From NCBI RefSeq assembly GCF_023015985.1, contig NZ_JALKAO010000006.1, positions 124,001-188,000 on the forward strand: a stretch of 64,000 nucleotides of DNA, written 5' to 3'. The DNA comes from Marivita sp. S6314 (GTDB lineage Bacteria > Pseudomonadota > Alphaproteobacteria > Rhodobacterales > Rhodobacteraceae). Both the position numbers and the translations under genes were made by a program. Below are positions 60,401 through 64,000 of the stretch, piece by piece. Positions within the stretch are counted from its first letter, which is position 1; the number at the start of each line of letters is the position of its first letter. The notes beneath the pieces were generated by a model. That model saw only the letters and a list, made by a program, of their open reading frames with translations, did not search any database and was not told where the DNA came from.

Positions 60401-61003
60401 ATGACGCCCCGCAACCCCGCCTTGCAGCGCTTTCTGAATTCGATTGAACGCGCCTATCTTGCGCGTCCACGCCCCGACCTTCATGAAACGGCGGTCCGGA
60501 TTGTCTTTAACTGCCTGAAATCCCCCGCACCGCAATCAAACCAGACCCCCGGTCGATTGCCCGTCTGCACCCATCTTGCTCCGCTTGCCGAACCACAGCG
60601 TTTTGACGACCCATCCCTGCGTCAAGTGATGACCGATTTCATGGCGCTCGAACCCCGTCTGGAATGGCGTCGTCGCGTCGGCAGCCGTACCGGCGCAAGC
60701 GACAGTTTCGAAGACGGCCATGCCAACGTTTTGCTGGTCGGACCCGGTGGATTGGAAGACCGCACAGATGTGTGGCTGGGCGCATCGCTACTGGCCCCGC
60801 ATGTTCAGTACCCAGATCACCGGCACACGCCCGAAGAAACCTATCTCGTGATGAGCAAAGGCGGCTTTCGCCAAGGCCACAACGCTTGGGTCGATGTTGA
60901 AGCAGGCGATACGTTTTATAATGTTTACAACATCATACACTCGATGCGTTCGTGCGACGAACCGCTGTTCGCGTTTTGGGCGCTTCGGGAAAAACCCATC
61001 TGA
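60401..61003 (+). CDS. dddQ: DMSP lyase DddQ
   Basis: This 200-residue cupin protein cleaves dimethylsulfoniopropionate to dimethyl sulfide and acrylate. H142, E146, Y148 (DHRHTPEETYLVMSKGGF) and H180 (YNIIHSMRS) have exactly the spacing of the metal site H125, E129, Y131 and H163 recalled for Ruegeria lacuscaerulensis DddQ. AGGAGC precedes the ATG. It follows the AraC regulator in the same direction, so expression may be tied to a betaine-type signal. Genes for acrylate use are not in the window. A related non-lyase cupin is the alternative, but the full motif makes DddQ likely. Confidence 0.88.
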   Translation: MTPRNPALQRFLNSIERAYLARPRPDLHETAVRIVFNCLKSPAPQSNQTPGRLPVCTHLAPLAEPQRFDDPSLRQVMTDFMALEPRLEWRRRVGSRTGASDSFEDGHANVLLVGPGGLEDRTDVWLGASLLAPHVQYPDHRHTPEETYLVMSKGGFRQGHNAWVDVEAGDTFYNVYNIIHSMRSCDEPLFAFWALREKPI

Positions 61004-61072
61004 CACGACCATCAACGCACAAAAAAGGACAGATCCACCGACCTGCCCTCTCAGCTTTTTTCCGCGCCTTGA

Positions 61073-62530
61073 TCAGGCCGATGCGACGCGCTTGTCCAGA
61101 CCGAATGTCAGGATGCTGACACCGACATACAGGGCTGTCGAAACCGCACATCCGACCAGCGGGCCAACAACCCAGCCAGCGTCCCCCCAGATCAGCAGGT
61201 ATCCCGAGGTGCAGAACCCGCCAACCATGGCCGCCAACGCGCCATAGCCGTTGCCGCGCCAGACTGCCGAGACAAAGATCGGTCCAACCAGCGCCGCCAG
61301 CAAAGTGCCTGTGCCCAGAATGCCAAGCCACGACAGGAAGAAGGGCGGTGCGTAGATCATCATCAGCAACCCGACGAGGCCAAAGACCACAACCGCCGAA
61401 CGGTTGATGAACAACACGGTTTTTGCGTTTTCATGCCCCGGGAACAGCGCGCGGCGCAGGTCATGCGATGCTGCGGACGCAACCGTGTGCAGCAGCGAGT
61501 TTGCGGTCGACTGCATGGCGAACAGGATGCAGAGCGTGATGAAGCCACCAAGGATCGGGTGCAGGAAGGTCTCAAGATAGACCGGCATCGCCTGATCCGC
61601 TTCGGCCAGTTCGGGCATCTTGATCCGCATGTAACGGCCAACGATCGGGATCAGCGACAGGATGCAGGCAAACGGCGCAACATAGAGCGCAACAGTCGAA
61701 AACTTCACGTCCGCCCGGAATGCAAGGAACCGCACCGCCATGTAAGGCAGAACCGCCGAGAACATAAACGCGTAGGGCAACACAAGGTACACCGCCCCCT
61801 TGGCCTGACCATACGGGTCAGAGGTGACCGGATTCACCAGGTTGGGATCAATCGCGTTTAGCTGCGAAATCATCTGCGTCAGGGGGATGTCGCTGAACAT
61901 CTGCACACACACGATCACGGCCGCGACCAGCATGCCCATCAGCATCAGCGTGTCCGTCCACGCAACCGCCGTCAAACCGCCCAGAACGGTGTACAGGATG
62001 ATGATCGAAATCATCAAGGTAGCGCCCCAGACCTGTGGCAGATCCAGCCACCCAGCGGCCAGAATACCAACCGCCTTGATCTGGCTGGTCAGGAACACCA
62101 GCAACAGCACAATCGTCACAATCGCGGCGACACCCTGCACCAAGCGGGCAAGCCCGCCATTGCCATGCAGGTTCGCGGCATATTCCGGGATCGTGTTGCT
62201 GCCCATGTCAGCCGCACGGCGCGACAGGAATTTTGCAAAAAACAAAACGGCAATCACCATCGCCGGGGCGAACATGAAGTTGCCCAGAATTTCGATTGCG
62301 CCGAATTCATAGGCGACACCGGGAGACCCCATGAATCCCCATCCGGAATAGCCCGTTGCCACAATTGTCGCGGCCCCGACAAACGGTCCAAGCGACCGAC
62401 CGGCAACAAGAAAGCCGCTTTCGTCGTCATTGTTGGAATGTACGATTTTGCTTGATTTCCAACCAAGCCAGATCAGCGCGACAAAGGACGCGCCCATGAT
62501 CAGCCAGTTGATCCATGGAATGCTCTCCAT
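61073..62530 (-). CDS. Sodium:solute symporter (SSS family)
   Basis: The 485-residue protein has about thirteen helices of the SSS/PutP family (VAGRSLGPFVGAATIVATGYSGWGFMGSPG, VLGGLTAVAWTDTLMLMGML, ILFAMQSTANSLLHTVASAASHDL). ATG 62530 follows GGAGGAGAG. A 35-residue membrane protein is encoded 61 bases upstream and creatinase beyond that, so creatine, sarcosine or a betaine is the likely solute, taken up with sodium. The choice among these cannot be made from sequence. Its end faces dddQ 69 bases away. Confidence 0.9.
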   Translation of the reverse strand: MESIPWINWLIMGASFVALIWLGWKSSKIVHSNNDDESGFLVAGRSLGPFVGAATIVATGYSGWGFMGSPGVAYEFGAIEILGNFMFAPAMVIAVLFFAKFLSRRAADMGSNTIPEYAANLHGNGGLARLVQGVAAIVTIVLLLVFLTSQIKAVGILAAGWLDLPQVWGATLMISIIILYTVLGGLTAVAWTDTLMLMGMLVAAVIVCVQMFSDIPLTQMISQLNAIDPNLVNPVTSDPYGQAKGAVYLVLPYAFMFSAVLPYMAVRFLAFRADVKFSTVALYVAPFACILSLIPIVGRYMRIKMPELAEADQAMPVYLETFLHPILGGFITLCILFAMQSTANSLLHTVASAASHDLRRALFPGHENAKTVLFINRSAVVVFGLVGLLMMIYAPPFFLSWLGILGTGTLLAALVGPIFVSAVWRGNGYGALAAMVGGFCTSGYLLIWGDAGWVVGPLVGCAVSTALYVGVSILTFGLDKRVASA

Positions 62531-62591
62531 GATGCTCTCCTCCAAAGATAGTGTAGATTGCGCCGCATCCTCCGCGACGCGGATCAGGGGA

Positions 62592-62699
62592 TCAGTCGTC
62601 CTTGCGAACGCGGTCCAGCAGCCAGGCCCCAAGGGCAAGGGCGACGGTGGCGATGCTCAGAATGAAAAACCAATCAAGAACCCAGGACTCCACAAACAT
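62592..62699 (-). CDS. Small membrane protein, 35 residues, probable symporter accessory protein
   Basis: This short frame has an excellent AGGAGG ribosome site eight bases before its ATG. It encodes an acidic/aromatic N-terminus (MFVESWVLDWFF), one membrane helix (ILSIATVALALGAWLL) and a charged tail ending DRVRKDD. It lies 61 bases before the SSS symporter gene on the same strand. Short single-helix proteins encoded beside SSS-type transporters are known as presumed small subunits. The function here is inferred from position. Confidence 0.75.
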   Translation of the reverse strand: MFVESWVLDWFFILSIATVALALGAWLLDRVRKDD

Positions 62700-62730
62700 G
62701 TGCGCCTCCTCCTTTGTGATGTTTCAGGAT

Positions 62731-62764
62731 AAAAAAACGCCCCGGTCCGACACGAACCGGGGCG
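62731..62764 (-). terminator. Strong intrinsic terminator after creatinase gene
   Basis: On the minus strand, CGCCCCGGT (complement of 62756-62764) pairs with ACCGGGGCG (complement of 62738-62746), followed at once by seven T's (62737-62731). It follows the creatinase stop by 12 bases, and the small-protein start is only 31 bases further on. Confidence 0.85.
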
Positions 62765-62776
62765 CGAAATACTGGA

Positions 62777-64000
62777 TCAGGCAGCCTTGGCGTTCGCTTT
62801 GACGATCAGGTGATCCGGACCATACGGGAAGCCTGTGATGTTGCGGTTGCCCTCTTCCTCGATGACGAGGATGTCGTGCTCGCGGTATCCACCTGCGCCC
62901 GGCATGTTTTCCGGGATGGTGATCATTGGCTCCATCGACACAACCATGCCTTTTTCAAGCACGGTGTCGCAATCTTCGCGCAGCTCAAGACCTGCCTCGC
63001 GACCGTAGTAGTGGCTCAGCACACCGAAGGAGTGACCGTAGCCAAAGCTGCGGTATTGCAGCAGATCTGCCTCGGCGTAGATCTCGTTGAGTTCTTTCGC
63101 GATGTCAGAGCACTTGTTGCCCGGCACAAGCAGTTCCTTGCCGCGATCATGCACCTTGCAGTTCAGTTCCCACATCTTGATATGCGCATCGCTTGCGTGC
63201 TCGGCAAACATCGTCCGCTCAAGCGCAACGTAGTAGCCCGCAACCATCGGGAAGCAGTTCAGCGACAGGATATCGCCGTGCTGGATCTTGCGGCTGGTGA
63301 CAGGGTTATGCGCGCCGTCTGTGTTCACGCCGGACTGGAACCAGGTCCAGGTGTCCAGCAACTCGGCATTGGGCCAGACCTTGGCAATCTCGCGGATCAT
63401 TGTGGCGGTGGAATGCAGGGCCACTTCGTGCTCTGGCACACCGACAGCAGTCGCTTCAACACAGGCCGCGCCACCGATATCGGCGATGCGGGTCATCTTT
63501 TCCGTGTGTGCGATTTCTTCTGCAGATTTGATCATCCGCAGGCGCATGGACGCCGCTGCGATGTCAACGAATTCGATCTGCGGGAATTCGGACTTCAGCA
63601 ACGCCATCGTGTCGAGGTTGATGTGGTCGAATTCGACACCGATCCGCTTTGCGCCGGTTGGCAGCAGGGTGCGGATGGCATGAAAATAATTGTCTTTCTG
63701 CCAATCGGTGTAGGTGACGTTCTTGCCACCGAATGTCCGGCGCCAAGGCTGACCGCCGTCAATGCCCGCGCTGATGGAGGTCGCGATGTCGTGATCGATC
63801 AGAAAGCCGTAGCGACGACCGAACTGGCAATAGATGAAATCGGAATAGTAATTCACACAGTGATAACTGGTGAACAGGGCTGCATCAATGCCTTCCTTTG
63901 CCATATGGGCGCGGATGCCATCAAGACGGCGCTGCATTTCGGCATCAGAGAAGGTGCCGGGGGCCTTGTCGCCGTTGCCGACGTAGTTTTGTAGACGTTC
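62777..64000 (-). CDS. Creatinase (creatine amidinohydrolase), 5' end beyond window
   Basis: About 407 residues lie in the window and the frame continues past the right edge, so the true start is outside; an internal ATG at 63937 would be too short. The enzyme hydrolyses creatine to sarcosine and urea. It has the pita-bread fold and segments very like Pseudomonas creatinase: ALFTSYHCVNYYSDFIYCQFG, WTWFQSGVNTDGAHNPVTSRK with the catalytic histidine, FGYGHSFGVLSHYYGREAGLELRED and SMEPMITIPENMPGAGGYREHDI. Related DddP lyases lack these segments. Sarcosine made here would go to SoxBDAG nearby. Confidence 0.95.
   Translation of the reverse strand, partial: ERLQNYVGNGDKAPGTFSDAEMQRRLDGIRAHMAKEGIDAALFTSYHCVNYYSDFIYCQFGRRYGFLIDHDIATSISAGIDGGQPWRRTFGGKNVTYTDWQKDNYFHAIRTLLPTGAKRIGVEFDHINLDTMALLKSEFPQIEFVDIAAASMRLRMIKSAEEIAHTEKMTRIADIGGAACVEATAVGVPEHEVALHSTATMIREIAKVWPNAELLDTWTWFQSGVNTDGAHNPVTSRKIQHGDILSLNCFPMVAGYYVALERTMFAEHASDAHIKMWELNCKVHDRGKELLVPGNKCSDIAKELNEIYAEADLLQYRSFGYGHSFGVLSHYYGREAGLELREDCDTVLEKGMVVSMEPMITIPENMPGAGGYREHDILVIEEEGNRNITGFPYGPDHLIVKANAKAA

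Noticed and set aside
60997-61072. Terminator between dddQ and the SSS gene
   Set aside because: A run of A's and a weak GGACAG/CTGCCC pairing are present in the convergent gap, but the stem is short and mismatched, so I did not list it.
62777-64000. DMSP lyase DddP, which shares the creatinase fold
   Set aside because: The sequence follows true creatinase segments closely, including those around the catalytic histidine, and sarcosine oxidase is next door.
1-64000. Mobile elements, attachment sites, CRISPR arrays, rRNA or tRNA genes
   Set aside because: I looked for transposase and integrase motifs, spaced repeats and cloverleaf-type segments and saw none. Absence by eye is not proof for tRNAs; a tRNA scan would settle it.

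Overview
The window looks like a chromosome segment of a marine alphaproteobacterium of the Roseobacter group (Rhodobacteraceae). The grounds are the gene content (xsc with a SoeA-like molybdoenzyme, the DMSP lyase DddQ, several TRAP and ABC transporters, heterotetrameric sarcosine oxidase), the fairly high GC content and the tightly overlapping operons. I see no rRNA, tRNA, CRISPR array, insertion sequence or prophage. No stretch over 300 bases lacks a gene. Nearly everything is catabolic or transport machinery for small organic N, S and P compounds.

Region 1 (1-7.9 kb), sulfonate branch. xsc and ackA run leftward, pta runs rightward into ackA, and a citrate synthase and a truncated soeA continue leftward. 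Sulfoacetaldehyde would become acetyl phosphate plus sulfite; Pta/AckA and citrate synthase take the carbon and SoeA the sulfite. Upstream of xsc are repeats resembling the recalled TauR site. Region 2 (8-11.6 kb) holds two polysaccharide-type membrane proteins, an O-antigen-ligase-like protein and an acyltransferase/SGNH-like protein that appears to have lost its catalytic residues.

Region 3 (11.6-30.2 kb) is a phosphonate island. On the minus strand are an oligopeptide-type ABC transporter with a Pho-box-like site, a phosphonate monoester hydrolase and a LysR regulator. On the plus strand are phnW, phnA, phnY, tmpA, tmpB, pbfA, a DMT transporter and a Na/Pi transporter with a PhoU-like tail. 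Together they could take in phosphonate esters, AEP, hydroxylated AEP and trimethyl-AEP, recover Pi, and yield acetate or glycine betaine.

Region 4 (30.2-38.9 kb): an RpiR regulator faces an operon of an N-formylglutamate-amidohydrolase-like protein, a TRAP transporter, a glutamine-synthetase-like ligase, an aldehyde dehydrogenase and an iron alcohol dehydrogenase. I infer a gamma-glutamylated amino-alcohol (perhaps ethanolamine) catabolic route. Region 5 (39.1-40.2 kb) is a glyoxalase-fold protein and a divergent TetR with two perfect operators.

Region 6 (40.2-51.3 kb) is a ten-gene minus-strand operon of unknown purpose: class V PLP enzyme, MFS, flavin monooxygenase, two CMD/AhpD proteins, opine dehydrogenase and a polyamine-type ABC importer, facing an AsnC/Lrp regulator. 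Region 7 (51.3-64 kb) is one-carbon and osmolyte catabolism: creatinase, a small membrane protein, an SSS symporter, DddQ, an AraC regulator, soxBDAG, glyA and sdaA. Creatine becomes sarcosine, then glycine, serine and pyruvate. Betaine from TmpAB could feed the same route, but betaine and dimethylglycine demethylases are not in this window.
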